A DNA stretch of 32,124 nt from Clostridia bacterium (lineage in GTDB: Bacteria > Bacillota > Clostridia > Oscillospirales > SIG627): NCBI GenBank assembly GCA_017467865.1, contig JAFUKG010000003.1:1-32124 (forward strand), given 5' to 3'. Of this stretch, positions 9,974-17,637 are shown piece by piece. Within the stretch, counting starts at the first letter, position 1, and each line of letters starts with the position of its first letter. The notes beneath the pieces are model-generated. The model made no database searches, had not been told where the DNA came from, and saw nothing but the letters and a program-made list of their open reading frames with translations. The position numbers and the translations under genes were made by a program.

Positions 9974-10714
9974 ATGAGAAAGCTTTTATCTTTATTTTTT
10001 ATACTGTTATTCTCTTTTCTTTTGGTAGGCTGTGCTGACAGCAAAGAGGAAATAACTCTTTATGATTATGATTTTACGCTGAGAGTACCGAAAAGTGCGG
10101 TAATAGGTGATGACTACAAAGCTCCCGATACCTCCTCTCCTTACTATGACGAGTATCACGTAACTGCAAAATCTGAGGACGACGTCATTATAGTAAACGT
10201 TGAGGGTGACTATTTCGAGCCCTTTGAGGTAAGTATAAATCCCGACGTAAAAGACGTTAACGTCACTTCCACCGCAATTTTAAAGGATGGCGAAGAAAAG
10301 AAGATAATTCAGTCTGCCTCTACCTACGTTATTGGGCTTTACTACGCCGCACAAAACGGCGAAAAGGATATTCCCCTTAGCTCTTACGTTTTTTCCACAT
10401 TGCCTGACGAAACACACGAAAAGCTTGTAGGATACTACAACGACATACGTGCTTCCTTTTCAAAAATTTCGCCTGATGGAAGTATTATTTCCTACGGAAT
10501 ATACGACCTTATGTTCACCGACTACTTCGGAAACGTAACTAAAAACAGTGACGGCACTTACACCGCAAATATAACTTTATCTTATTCATACATCTACAAA
10601 CAACAGGATTCAGAGGACAAAGAAGTATTTGATGATATTACCCTTGGCGTTGATATGACCTATGAGAATGGCAAGTGGGTAGTTGCAGATATTGAAAATC
10701 CATTGATTGTATAA
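9974..10714 (+). CDS. Lipoprotein of unknown function
   Basis: 246 residues. The N-terminus is a type II signal peptide: MRK, a hydrophobic core, then the lipobox LVGC with Cys20 as the lipidated residue, so the mature protein is anchored outside the membrane. After a short beta-rich segment (ITLYDYDFTLRVP) the rest is acidic and strand-rich. The end (VDMTYENGKWVVADIENP) resembles the last strand of NTF2-like or DUF4878-type extracytoplasmic domains, which is only a suggestion. GGAGGAG lies 6 nt before the ATG. It has its own promoter, divergent from the exporter, and is followed by the hairpin at 10720. I do not recognise a specific family. Confidence 0.85.
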   Translation: MRKLLSLFFILLFSFLLVGCADSKEEITLYDYDFTLRVPKSAVIGDDYKAPDTSSPYYDEYHVTAKSEDDVIIVNVEGDYFEPFEVSINPDVKDVNVTSTAILKDGEEKKIIQSASTYVIGLYYAAQNGEKDIPLSSYVFSTLPDETHEKLVGYYNDIRASFSKISPDGSIISYGIYDLMFTDYFGNVTKNSDGTYTANITLSYSYIYKQQDSEDKEVFDDITLGVDMTYENGKWVVADIENPLIV

Positions 10715-10719
10715 AATAT

Positions 10720-10760
10720 GGGTGGTGTAAAAAACTCTATTCGAGTTTTTTACACCACCC
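10720..10760. repeat. Perfect 18-bp hairpin after the lipoprotein gene, possible terminator
   Basis: Left arm 10720-10737 (GGGTGGTG, six A, CTC) pairs exactly with right arm 10743-10760 around TATTC. It begins 5 bases after the lipoprotein stop. No T-run follows the whole stem; the T6 tract is inside the right arm, so termination would require the inner ACTC/GAGT stem to act with it. The inner part is echoed by the hairpin at 10876-10896. Confidence 0.6.
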
Positions 10761-10783
10761 TAACTCATAGGAGATAGGAAAAA

Positions 10784-10852
10784 ATGTTCAGAATGGGCAA
10801 ACCGAAGCCCGTCAGCGTACGATTGTACGGTAGAGGCAAGGTTTGTTCATAG
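10784..10852 (+). ncRNA. Possible structured RNA or 22-codon micro-ORF
   Basis: Between two hairpins lies a compact segment with GGGC (10796-10799 region) pairing to GCCC across a loop holding AAACC, a second stem CGTAC-GATT-GTACG, and a downstream GGTTT that could pair with the loop AAACC as a pseudoknot. The same bases form an ATG-to-TAG frame of 22 codons (MFRMGKPKPVSV, then RLYGRGKVCS) preceded by AGGAGATAGG. RNA and peptide readings are both possible. I cannot match either to a known family, and no plus-strand gene follows closely that it could regulate in cis. Confidence 0.3.
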
Positions 10853-10875
10853 TCAAAAACATATAAATTTTCAGT

Positions 10876-10897
10876 AAAAACTCATTTTGAGTTTTTT
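10876..10897 (+). terminator. Putative intrinsic terminator
   Basis: AAAAACTC (10876-10883), loop ATTTT, GAGTTTTTT (10889-10897). A short stem ending in six T on the plus strand. It would end any transcript crossing 10784-10852. It also lies close beyond the end of the broken MocR gene on the opposite strand and carries A/T runs on both sides, so it may act both ways. Confidence 0.5.
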
Positions 10898-10921
10898 CCT
10901 TGAAAATTATTTGTGCTAAAG

Positions 10922-12042
10922 TTATTTAAAACACTTTAATTTACTTTCTTTTTTGTTTTTGACGGTATGGACTTTTTTTACATCTCCTTTTCTTCTTTTG
11001 CGTCTTACTGAATTCAGGTGTCTTTCAAAGGCACCGTCTGTTATAAGCTTTGCTATTACAAGTTGTTCAAAGGTAGGTACGGTGCACGAATAAAAGGATA
11101 GCTTTTCCTCAAAGTCACGGTAAAGCGCCTCGGGAAGCACCATATACGCCACTCTGAAAGAGGGAGCAATTGTTTTTGTAAATGTGTTTATATATATTAC
11201 GTTGCCGTTTTCCGAAAGTGAAAAAAGGGTATCAACAGGTTTGGAATGCAGAGTAAATTCCGACTCAAAGTCGTCCTCAACAATGATAGCGCCTCTCTTT
11301 TTAGCCCATTTCAAATACTCGTATTTCTTTGAAGGTGTAGCTGTAACTCCGCTGGGGAAGCTTCTGTATGGAGTGATATGAAGAACGTTGGCTTTTGAAT
11401 TATTCAACTCAGATGTTTTTATTCCGTCCTTGCTAAGTTTAAGACGTTCAAGCTCTACACCTTTTGCAGTGTATACTTGCTCTATCTTCATATATGACGG
11501 AGTCTCTATTCCCCATATCTTGTCTTGACCGAGGAGCTCGACTACAAGACCATAGAGATATTCTGCACCTGAGCCTATAATTATTCGATCAAAGGGTACC
11601 TCTATTCCTCTGCTTCTTATGAGATAGCGGGATATTGCCTGCCTTAGCTCCTCTCTGCCCACGGATCGGATTTTACAAGTATTTCCTCCCCTTTTTCCGA
11701 AATAACCGCTCTCATTGTCTTAGCGAGAACCGAAAAAGGAAAGCTGTCGAAATCTTCTTTGTGAGGAATTGCGACTATCCTTTCTTCTGCTGAAACACTG
11801 AAATTTTCTTTTTCACTATAAATAACGATATATCCGCTTCTTTCCCTTGGTTCTATATACCCTTCGTCTGCCAGCAGAACATATGCGTGCTCAACGGTAA
11901 CCACGCTCACCCCTCTGTCCTCCGCCATAACTCTTTTAGAAGGAAGCTTCTCTCCGTGTCGGTAAACGCCCTTTACAATATCTTCCCTGACCTTTTCATA
12001 AAGAGTTATATATGCAGGTTTATTATGTTTAATTTCTTTCAT
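10922..12042 (-). pseudogene. Broken MocR-type regulator (GntR helix-turn-helix plus aminotransferase-like domain)
   Basis: Two frames together spell one MocR protein. The first (11644-12042, 132 codons) has the GntR wHTH: KPAYITLYEKVREDIVKG, then GEKLPSKRVMAEDRGVSVVT and GYIEPRERSGYIV. The second (10922-11662) has the fold-type I PLP domain: LRQAISRYLIRSRGIEV, IIGSGAEYLYGLV, IIVEDDFESEF and the PLP-lysine region NTFTKTIAPSFR. Reading through near 11655 would give KSDP-x-GREELRQ, the normal family junction, so a single-base deletion is likely. The second frame also ends early, after HLNSVRRKRRKGDV and a Lys-rich tail, missing about 90-100 residues of the C-terminal small domain. Full-length members are about 450-480 residues. 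No Shine-Dalgarno precedes the ATG. Probably a decayed vitamin B6-type (PdxR-like) regulator of the divergent S component; a sequencing error could explain the frameshift but not the truncation. Confidence 0.8.
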
Positions 12043-12047
12043 CTGGT

Positions 12048-12053
12048 ATTATA
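12048..12053 (-). promoter_or_regulatory. TATAAT box almost at the start codon of the broken MocR gene
   Basis: A perfect -10 hexamer on the minus strand ends 5 bases before the ATG at 12042. Transcription would start at or next to the ATG, giving a leaderless message, which fits the lack of a Shine-Dalgarno sequence. No convincing -35 is seen. Confidence 0.35.
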
Positions 12054-12056
12054 AAA

Positions 12057-12129
12057 AACTCCTATTTTGGTTATTTTAATATGTTCAGTTGTATTGTATA
12101 CTCTTTTTTGTAAAAAGTCAATAGGAGTT
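12057..12129. promoter_or_regulatory. 10-bp inverted repeat spanning the MocR/S-component divergent promoter region
   Basis: AACTCCTATT (12057-12066) and AATAGGAGTT (12120-12129) are exact reverse complements about 63 bp apart centre to centre, roughly six helical turns. The right copy includes the ribosome-binding site of the S-component gene. A plus-strand -10 (TATACT, 12097-12102) lies between them. Two half-sites on one DNA face would suit a dimeric or looping repressor such as a MocR protein; this is inference. Confidence 0.45.
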
Positions 12130-12135
12130 AAAGCT

Positions 12136-12624
12136 ATGAGTACCACAAGAAAAATAATCACCGCTTCCATGCTTGCCGCCCTTACCTTTGTGGCAACAGT
12201 AATAATCAAAATCCCATCGCCGCTGAATGGATACATAAATCTCGGCGACGCCCTTGTTTTGCTGACAGGGTATCTTTTATCTCCGTTATATGCTTTTCTG
12301 TCAGCGGGAATTGGGTCTGCTCTTGCCGACCTTTATTCGGGATATTTTATTTACGCACCCATAACCTTTATAATAAAAGGTGTTATGGCGTTTGTTTTTT
12401 CGTTGACTGCAAGGTCGCAGAGACTTGTTAAAAAAACAATGCTTGCCGTAATCTGTGAACTCATAATGATTGGCGGGTACTACGTCTTTGAAGGCTTTTT
12501 ATACGGATTTATTCCTTCCCTTGTTAACGTAGTGCCCAATATGATACAAGGCATTGCAGGAATGATAATTGGGATTATGCTTATCAGCGCATTTAAAAAA
12601 TATAAAGTTATAAAAAAATCATAA
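12136..12624 (+). CDS. ECF transporter S component (vitamin uptake, probably B6 or pyrimidine precursor)
   Basis: Membrane substrate-binding subunit, 162 residues, about five to six helices. The start at 12136 (MSTTRKIITASMLAALTFVA) is chosen for the AGGAG 8 nt upstream and the usual family N-terminus. The motif IPSPLNGYINLGDALVLLTG, then LSPLYAFLSAGIGSALADLY and IYAPITFIIKGVMA, is the standard S-component core of the thiamine/HMP/pyridoxine group. Neighbouring MocR (PdxR-like) regulators control B6 transport in other Firmicutes, so pyridoxine or pyridoxal is the leading guess, not shown by sequence. No energising EcfA/EcfA'/EcfT genes are in the window; it must share a module encoded elsewhere. 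Confidence 0.85.
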   Translation: MSTTRKIITASMLAALTFVATVIIKIPSPLNGYINLGDALVLLTGYLLSPLYAFLSAGIGSALADLYSGYFIYAPITFIIKGVMAFVFSLTARSQRLVKKTMLAVICELIMIGGYYVFEGFLYGFIPSLVNVVPNMIQGIAGMIIGIMLISAFKKYKVIKKS

Positions 12625-12628
12625 AATA

Positions 12629-12655
12629 AAAGCCGAGGAAAAATTCCTCGGCTTT
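12629..12655. terminator. Bidirectional terminator at the end of the ribosomal protein operon
   Basis: AAAGCCGAGGAA (12629-12640) pairs with TTCCTCGGCTTT (12644-12655) around AAA. On the minus strand it is followed by TTTTATTTTATGATTTTTTT, a strong stop for the 31-plus-gene operon; on the plus strand TTTAATTATTT serves the S component. It sits 13 bases past the rplQ stop. Confidence 0.9.
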
Positions 12656-12668
12656 AATTATTTGTAAA

Positions 12669-13013
12669 TTACTTTACAAGCTCGATGATTGCCATTTCTG
12701 CGGCGTCACCGCGTCTGGGTCCTTTACGAAGGATTCTTGTATAACCACCGTTTCTCTCAGCGTATGCAGGAGCGATTTCGTTGAAAAGCTTTGTTACAAC
12801 GTCCTCTTTAGTGATAAATGCAAGTGCCTGTCTTCTGGATGCGAGTGTATTGGTCTTACCAAGTGTAATCATCTTTTCTGCAAGACTTCTTACTTCCTTT
12901 GCTCTGGTTAAAGTGGTTTCAATCTTACCATTTTCCAAAAGGAATGTTGTCATGCCTCTGAGCATTGCCATTCTTTGGTCGGTTGTACGACCTAACTTTC
13001 TTGTTCCCGGCAT
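12669..13013 (-). CDS. rplQ: 50S ribosomal protein L17
   Basis: Last gene of the operon; L17 binds 23S rRNA near the exit tunnel. 114 residues, normal bacterial length, with the family opening [20 protein letters not shown] and the basic [20 protein letters not shown] near the end. AAAGGAGG precedes the ATG by about 8 nt, and the gene follows rpoA by 41 nt. The usual Clostridia continuation with ecfA-ecfA'-ecfT is absent; a terminator follows instead. Confidence 0.98.
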   Translation of the reverse strand: MPGTRKLGRTTDQRMAMLRGMTTFLLENGKIETTLTRAKEVRSLAEKMITLGKTNTLASRRQALAFITKEDVVTKLFNEIAPAYAERNGGYTRILRKGPRRGDAAEMAIIELVK

Positions 13014-13054
13014 TTTGTGTTCCTCCTTTACTCAGTATTACAAACGATGTGCGC

Positions 13055-14008
13055 TTACTCGTCTTCCTTCTTGAGGGAAAGTCCCATAGTTTCAAGCTTC
13101 TGGATTACTTCCTCAAGGGATTTCTTACCAAGGTTGCGCACCTTGATCATTTCGTCTTGTGTACGATTAGTCAAGTCGCCCACTGTGTCAATACCTGCTC
13201 TCTTCAAGCAGTTGAATGAACGAACTGACAAGTCAAGCTCCTCAATGGTCATCTCAAGCTGGATTTTCATAACGGTTTTATCATCGTCTACCATTCCTAC
13301 TGCAGGCGAATTAGCGCTGTCAGAAAGGTTGATAAACAATTCAAGATGATCGTTGAGAATCTTGGCAGCAATCGAAACTGCCTCTTTTGCGGAAAGAGTT
13401 CCGTCGGTCTCAACTTCAAGAGTGAGCTTATCGAAATCAATGCTGTTTCCTACACGTGCAGGTGTTACAACGTAGTTAGCGTTATACACGGGTGTGTAGA
13501 TGGAATCAGTATATATCATTCCGATAGTACCGGCGCCGTTCTGCTTATTCTTATCAGAACTTACGTAGCCTCTTCCCTGGTCGAAGGTAAGCTCCATATA
13601 GAACTTAGTATCGGCTGCAAGGGTTGCGATGTGATGGTCGGGGTTTATAATTTCGATATCAGCGTCGGTCTTTATGTCGCCTGCCGTTACCTCGCCCTCG
13701 CCCGTCATATCAATTATTACTGTCTTGGGACAGTCGCAAAAGAGCTTAGCCGTAATGCCTTTTACATTAAGGATAATTTCGGTTACATCTTCCTTAACTC
13801 CAGGTACTGTTGAGATTTCGTGTAAAACACCGTCAATCTTCACACAGGTTACAGCAACACCCGGAAGAGAGCTGAGAAGCACTCTGCGTAAGGAGTTACC
13901 CAATGTTATACCGAATCCTCTTTCGAGGGGTTCAATTTCGAATTTGCCATATGATCCGTTGTCGCTTAATTCGACAGTCTCTATACTCGGTCTCTTAAAT
14001 TCTATCAT
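13055..14008 (-). CDS. rpoA: DNA-directed RNA polymerase subunit alpha
   Basis: Assembles the RNA polymerase core and contacts activators and UP elements. The start at 14008 is preferred to the ATG three bases earlier because AGGAGG is then 6 nt away; this gives 317 residues. The N-terminal assembly domain is clear from [19 protein letters not shown], and the C-terminal domain from [20 protein letters not shown] (with the DNA-contacting Arg) and [13 protein letters not shown] 106-nt gap with a strong hairpin separates it from rpsD, the largest gap in the alpha part of the operon, so its level may be tuned apart from the ribosomal genes. Confidence 0.98.
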   Translation of the reverse strand: MIEFKRPSIETVELSDNGSYGKFEIEPLERGFGITLGNSLRRVLLSSLPGVAVTCVKIDGVLHEISTVPGVKEDVTEIILNVKGITAKLFCDCPKTVIIDMTGEGEVTAGDIKTDADIEIINPDHHIATLAADTKFYMELTFDQGRGYVSSDKNKQNGAGTIGMIYTDSIYTPVYNANYVVTPARVGNSIDFDKLTLEVETDGTLSAKEAVSIAAKILNDHLELFINLSDSANSPAVGMVDDDKTVMKIQLEMTIEELDLSVRSFNCLKRAGIDTVGDLTNRTQDEMIKVRNLGKKSLEEVIQKLETMGLSLKKEDE

Positions 14009-14047
14009 CATTTTCCTCCTAATAATTAGTTTGTGAATAAACTATAC

Positions 14048-14093
14048 ATGCTTTCACGCGGCACACTGAATTGTACCACGTAAATAAAAGCAT
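14048..14093 (-). promoter_or_regulatory. Two-stem hairpin in the rpsD-rpoA gap
   Basis: Read as minus-strand RNA: AUGCUUU pairs with AAAGCAU as the outer stem (7 bp), then ACGUGG with CCGCGU as an inner stem (6 bp with one G-U) topped by a 14-base loop. No T-run follows, so it is not a terminator. It could be a binding site for autoregulation (S4 is encoded directly upstream) or an RNase processing point; neither is shown. Confidence 0.45.
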
Positions 14094-14114
14094 CGGGCTC
14101 GTTGATGATATCTC

Positions 14115-14744
14115 TTATTTTGAGTACAATTCGACGATAAGGTTTTCCTGAATCTCAAAGTCAACGTCTTCTCTTGCGGGAAGAGCAACTACCTTTGCAG
14201 TGTAGTTTGTCTTGTTAACGTCGAGCCACTGAGGATTCTTCTTATTGTCAATGTTTTCGATAAGTGACTTAAACTTGGGAAGAGACTTGCTGTTTTCCTT
14301 AACTGCAATCTCGTCGCCGAGCTTTACAATAAGAGAAGGAATGTTTACCTTATTACCGTTGAGTGTGAAGTGACCGTGACGAACGAGCTGTCTTGCATCT
14401 CTTCTGCTCTCTGCAAATCCCATTCTGTAAATTACGTTGTCAAGTCTTCTTTCGATGAGCTTGAGAAGGTTTTCACCTGTCATGCCCTCCGTTGCATTAG
14501 CCTTAACGTAGTAATTCTTAAACTGCTTTTCAAGAACGCCGTAATATCTCTTAGCCTTCTGCTTTTCACGAAGCTGGAGACCGTAGTTCTTCATCATACC
14601 TCTGCGGGCTGCACCGTGCTGACCGGGTATTGTGCTGCGTCTTACTATAGCGCACTTATCGGAAAAGCATCTGTCGCCCTTAAGGAACATCTTAACGCCT
14701 TCTCTACGACACTGTCTGCATGAAGGTCCTGTATACTTTGCCAT
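14115..14744 (-). CDS. rpsD: 30S ribosomal protein S4, zinc type
   Basis: Primary 16S rRNA-binding protein and early assembly factor. 209 residues, full length. The N-terminal domain carries four cysteines (C9, C12, C26, C31: SCRQCRREG then DRCFSDKC), the zinc-binding C+ form. The S4 RNA-binding domain follows ([31 protein letters not shown]). AAGGAGGTG precedes the ATG. Unlike Bacillus subtilis, where rpsD is elsewhere, it sits between rpsK and rpoA. Confidence 0.98.
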   Translation of the reverse strand: MAKYTGPSCRQCRREGVKMFLKGDRCFSDKCAIVRRSTIPGQHGAARRGMMKNYGLQLREKQKAKRYYGVLEKQFKNYYVKANATEGMTGENLLKLIERRLDNVIYRMGFAESRRDARQLVRHGHFTLNGNKVNIPSLIVKLGDEIAVKENSKSLPKFKSLIENIDNKKNPQWLDVNKTNYTAKVVALPAREDVDFEIQENLIVELYSK

Positions 14745-14766
14745 AATCTTGCACCTCCTTCTTTAA

Positions 14767-15168
14767 TTATACGCGTCTTCTCTTGGGAGGACGGCATCCG
14801 TTGTGGGGGATGGGTGTTACGTCTTTGATGAGAGTAATGTCAAGTCCTGCTGTCTGAAGAGCTCTGATTGCAGATTCTCTTCCCTGACCGGGACCCTTAA
14901 CAAAAACTTCAACAGTTTTGAGTCCGTGCTCCATAGCTGCTCTTGCTGCCTGTTCAGCTGCCATCTGAGCTGCAAAGGGTGTGGACTTCTTTGAACCCTT
15001 GAATCCGAGTTCACCGGCTGATGCCCAAGAAAGAGCATTTCCGTCTACGTCAGTAAGAGTAACGATTGTGTTATTGTAAGTGGAGCAGATATGTGCCGCG
15101 CCCTTTTCAATGTTCTTTCTCTCACGACGTCTTTTAACAGTCTTTTTAGCCTGTGCTTTTGCTGCCAT
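14767..15168 (-). CDS. rpsK: 30S ribosomal protein S11
   Basis: Platform protein of the small subunit beside the mRNA exit. 133 residues; the family core is clear in [40 protein letters not shown] and the C-terminal [17 protein letters not shown]. The basic N-terminal extension ([13 protein letters not shown]) is normal for Gram-positive S11. Lies 15 nt after rpsM and 22 nt before rpsD. Confidence 0.98.
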   Translation of the reverse strand: MAAKAQAKKTVKRRRERKNIEKGAAHICSTYNNTIVTLTDVDGNALSWASAGELGFKGSKKSTPFAAQMAAEQAARAAMEHGLKTVEVFVKGPGQGRESAIRALQTAGLDITLIKDVTPIPHNGCRPPKRRRV

Positions 15169-15183
15169 TTAACTTGTCACTCC

Positions 15184-15552
15184 TTACTTCTTCTTATTTG
15201 CAATAGTCTTTGCGGGACCCTTACGTGTTCTCGCATTTGTCTTTGTTCTCTGACCTCTTACGGGCAGACCCTTGCGGTGACGAATACCTCTGTAGCATCC
15301 GATATCTGTCATTGTCTTGATATCATATGCAATTTTTCGTCTGAGGTCACCTTCTACAACGTAACCGTTTTCCAGTGTCTCACGAAGCTTTGCGAGTTCG
15401 TCGTCTGTAAGGTCTTTAACACGTGTGTCCGGATTGATACCTGTTTCTGCAAGTATTTTGTTGGATGCGGTTCTGCCGATACCGAAAATGTATGTCAGAC
15501 CAATCTCAACGCGCTTTTCTCTCGGAATATCTACGCCTGCTAAACGAGCCAT
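15184..15552 (-). CDS. rpsM: 30S ribosomal protein S13
   Basis: Head protein that bridges to the large subunit and contacts P-site tRNA through its tail. 122 residues with [20 protein letters not shown], the helix-two-turn-helix [14 protein letters not shown], and the C-terminal [20 protein letters not shown] followed by a Lys-rich end. First gene of the classical alpha operon but here continuous with rpmJ, 15 nt upstream. Confidence 0.98.
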   Translation of the reverse strand: MARLAGVDIPREKRVEIGLTYIFGIGRTASNKILAETGINPDTRVKDLTDDELAKLRETLENGYVVEGDLRRKIAYDIKTMTDIGCYRGIRHRKGLPVRGQRTKTNARTRKGPAKTIANKKK

Positions 15553-15567
15553 TTAATTTCCCTCCTA

Positions 15568-15681
15568 TCAGCCTTGTTTCTGCTTATGCTTAGGATTTTC
15601 GCATATAACCATTACAACGCCTTTTCTTCTGATAATCTTGCATTTTTCGCAAATTTTTTTTACAGAAGGCTTAACTTTCAT
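15568..15681 (-). CDS. rpmJ: 50S ribosomal protein L36, zinc type
   Basis: The smallest large-subunit protein, 37 residues, found by reading the minus strand directly. Sequence starts [20 protein letters not shown] and continues to [11 protein letters not shown]. The zinc set C11, C14, C27, H32 is complete (C+ form). A GAGG-type site lies a few bases before the ATG at 15681. Position between infA and rpsM is the usual Firmicutes place. Confidence 0.97.
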   Translation of the reverse strand: MKVKPSVKKICEKCKIIRRKGVVMVICENPKHKQKQG

Positions 15682-15722
15682 ATCATTAACCTCCATTGTG
15701 TTATGATTTTTTAATTTAAGAA

Positions 15723-15938
15723 TTACAGTCTTCTTGTAATTCTGCCTTTTGTGGTGTCATATACCGATATGTCAACCAGTACACGGTCACCGGGTACAAT
15801 CTTAATATAGTTCATTCGCATCTTGCCCGAAATGTGAGCAAGGATTACGAGTTCGTTTTGGAGCTTTACCTTGAAGCATGCGTTGGGGAGTGTTTCCACA
15901 ACCAGCCCTTCAAACTCCATTACGTCTTCTTTTCCCAT
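15723..15938 (-). CDS. infA: Translation initiation factor IF-1
   Basis: Binds the ribosomal A site during initiation. 71 residues forming a single S1/OB fold; [33 protein letters not shown] and [13 protein letters not shown] match the family throughout. TAGGAGA lies about 7 nt before the ATG. It follows the KOW gene by 27 nt and precedes rpmJ by 41 nt. Confidence 0.98.
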   Translation of the reverse strand: MGKEDVMEFEGLVVETLPNACFKVKLQNELVILAHISGKMRMNYIKIVPGDRVLVDISVYDTTKGRITRRL

Positions 15939-15965
15939 AATTTATCTCCTAATCGAAAAGTAAAT

Positions 15966-16226
15966 TTAACTGTTTAAACTTTCTTTTATTGCTCTCCAGA
16001 GCATTTTATTCGTAACCTCGCCTTTTAGAAGCAGGTCTTTTAAATTACTCTCAAGAGCCTTGTTCAAAACTTCAACATGCTTTGGCTTTTTGTGTTTTGG
16101 ATTTTCTATCCTGCGGTGACGTCCGTCGGCAAGTATCAGGTGTGTGTCGTTTTCACCAATTATGGCAAAATACATTCCCTTATCTCTGCCCGACCTTGAT
16201 AACACAATACTTCCGACAAGTGACAT
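15966..16226 (-). CDS. KOW-domain RNA-binding protein (L14e/L6e/L27e-like)
   Basis: Small basic protein of 86 residues beginning SLVGSIVLSRSGRDKGMYFA, a KOW-type RNA-binding strand motif, followed by DGRHRRIENPKHKKPKHVEV. The C-terminal third is helical. In Clostridia this family is commonly found between map and infA and is annotated as ribosomal L14e-like; whether it is a true ribosome component in bacteria is not established to my knowledge. Its ATG is one base after the map stop, so the two are translationally coupled. Confidence 0.9.
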   Translation of the reverse strand: MSLVGSIVLSRSGRDKGMYFAIIGENDTHLILADGRHRRIENPKHKKPKHVEVLNKALESNLKDLLLKGEVTNKMLWRAIKESLNS

Positions 16227-16227
16227 A

Positions 16228-16974
16228 TTATGCCTCTGTCATTATCTCAACGCCCGTGGGGGTTATGAGAACCGTGTTTTCATAGTGTGCCGCAAGCTTT
16301 CCGTCTCGGGTAACAACTGTCCAGTCATTGTCAAGTGTTCTAACCTTGTAGTCTCCCGCGCAAACCATAGGCTCAATAGCAATTGTCATACCGCTGTAAA
16401 GTCTTGGTCCGTGACCCGCCCTGCCGTAGTTGGGCACGTCGGGTTCTTCGTGGAGATGCTCACCGACTCCGTGACCGATGTAGTCCCTGACTACCGAGTA
16501 TCCGTTCTGTTCAACGAAGGTCTGAATTCCTGCGCCGATATCACCGACACGGGAGCCTTCCTTAACGGTTTTGATACCCTCAAAAAAGCTTTGACGGGTG
16601 ACCTCAATCAGCCTTGCGGCGTCACTTGATATATCACCGACGGGGAAAGTGTCGGCGCAGTCACCGTGAAATCCATGAAAGTACGCTCCCACGTCCACCT
16701 TGACTATATCGCCCTCAAGCAGAACCCTGTCACCGGGTATCCCGTGAATGACTTCTTCGTTTACACTTATACAAGCCGATGCGGGAAACCCGTTATAGTT
16801 TAAAAACGAGGGCTTTGCTCCGTTTTGTTCGATAAAGCTTTTTATCTTTCGGTCAAGCTCGGCGGTTGTAATACCCGGTCTGATTGCCTCGCCTGCCATC
16901 TTTAATGCACCTGCCGTAATGCGGCAAGCTTTACGCATTTCATCAATATCTTTTTGATTCTTTACGTTAATCAT
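16228..16974 (-). CDS. map: Type I methionine aminopeptidase
   Basis: Removes the initiator Met from nascent proteins. 248 residues of the pita-bread fold with all five metal ligands: D94 (VKVDVG), D105 (FHGDCAD), H168 (IGHGVGEHLHEEP), E201 (AIEPM) and E232 (YENTVL); H77 is the substrate-contacting His. No N-terminal zinc finger extension, so subclass Ia. ATGA overlap of 4 nt with adk upstream. Confidence 0.98.
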   Translation of the reverse strand: MINVKNQKDIDEMRKACRITAGALKMAGEAIRPGITTAELDRKIKSFIEQNGAKPSFLNYNGFPASACISVNEEVIHGIPGDRVLLEGDIVKVDVGAYFHGFHGDCADTFPVGDISSDAARLIEVTRQSFFEGIKTVKEGSRVGDIGAGIQTFVEQNGYSVVRDYIGHGVGEHLHEEPDVPNYGRAGHGPRLYSGMTIAIEPMVCAGDYKVRTLDNDWTVVTRDGKLAAHYENTVLITPTGVEIMTEA

Positions 16975-17606
16975 TTCAGATCCAGTGCTTTCATAGTAAG
17001 TGCAGTTGTTTCAGAAAGCTCTTCCTGTCCAACTACATCACACAAAATGCCGCGATTTCTGTAAAACTCTTCAAGGGGAGCTGTCTGTTCGTGATAAACT
17101 CGAAGTCTCTCTTTGATGGTTTCAGGTTTGTCGTCAGCACGCTGAGTAAGCTCTTTACCGCAGTGGGTACAATGAACTCCGTCTGCCGAGGGGTTGAACA
17201 CTACGTGATAGGTTGCGCCGCAGCCGCCGCAAGAGCGTCTGCCTGCAAGTCTTTCCACAATCTTTTCATCGGGAACGTAGATATTAACTACCTTGTCTAT
17301 GGTTATATTCATTTTGTCAAGAGCTTCAGCCTGAGAAATCGTTCTGGGGAATCCGTCAAGGATATAACCGTTTGCGCAGTCAGACTCTTTAAGTCTTGCT
17401 GTCAGTATATCAATGACGAGCTCATCGGGAACGAGCTGTCCTTTTTCGATATAGGACTGTGCCGAAACACCCAAAGGAGTTTTGTTTTTGATTGCTTCCC
17501 TTAAAATCACACCGGTTGAAATTGTGGGAATTCCTGCCTTTGCTGCTACCAGCTCTGCCTGAGTTCCTTTGCCGGCACCGGGTGCACCCAAAAATATTAT
17601 TTTCAT
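16971..17606 (-). CDS. adk: Adenylate kinase, zinc-lid type
   Basis: Interconverts AMP, ADP and ATP. 211 residues, long form. P-loop GAPGAGKGT (8-16), AMP-site helix STGVILREAI, DGFPRT (84-89), and a LID domain with C126, C129, C146, C149 (CGGC and CTHC), the structural zinc set common in Gram-positives. Located between secY (31 nt away) and map as usual for Firmicutes spc operons. Confidence 0.98.
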   Translation of the reverse strand: MKIIFLGAPGAGKGTQAELVAAKAGIPTISTGVILREAIKNKTPLGVSAQSYIEKGQLVPDELVIDILTARLKESDCANGYILDGFPRTISQAEALDKMNITIDKVVNIYVPDEKIVERLAGRRSCGGCGATYHVVFNPSADGVHCTHCGKELTQRADDKPETIKERLRVYHEQTAPLEEFYRNRGILCDVVGQEELSETTALTMKALDLK

Positions 17607-17637
17607 ATTTTATCCTTTCTGCGAGTCGGACACTTTC

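Noticed and set aside
10784..10852. A 22-codon protein-coding gene
   Set aside because: Kept only as an alternative reading of a structured segment; peptide evidence is limited to one ribosome-binding-like site.
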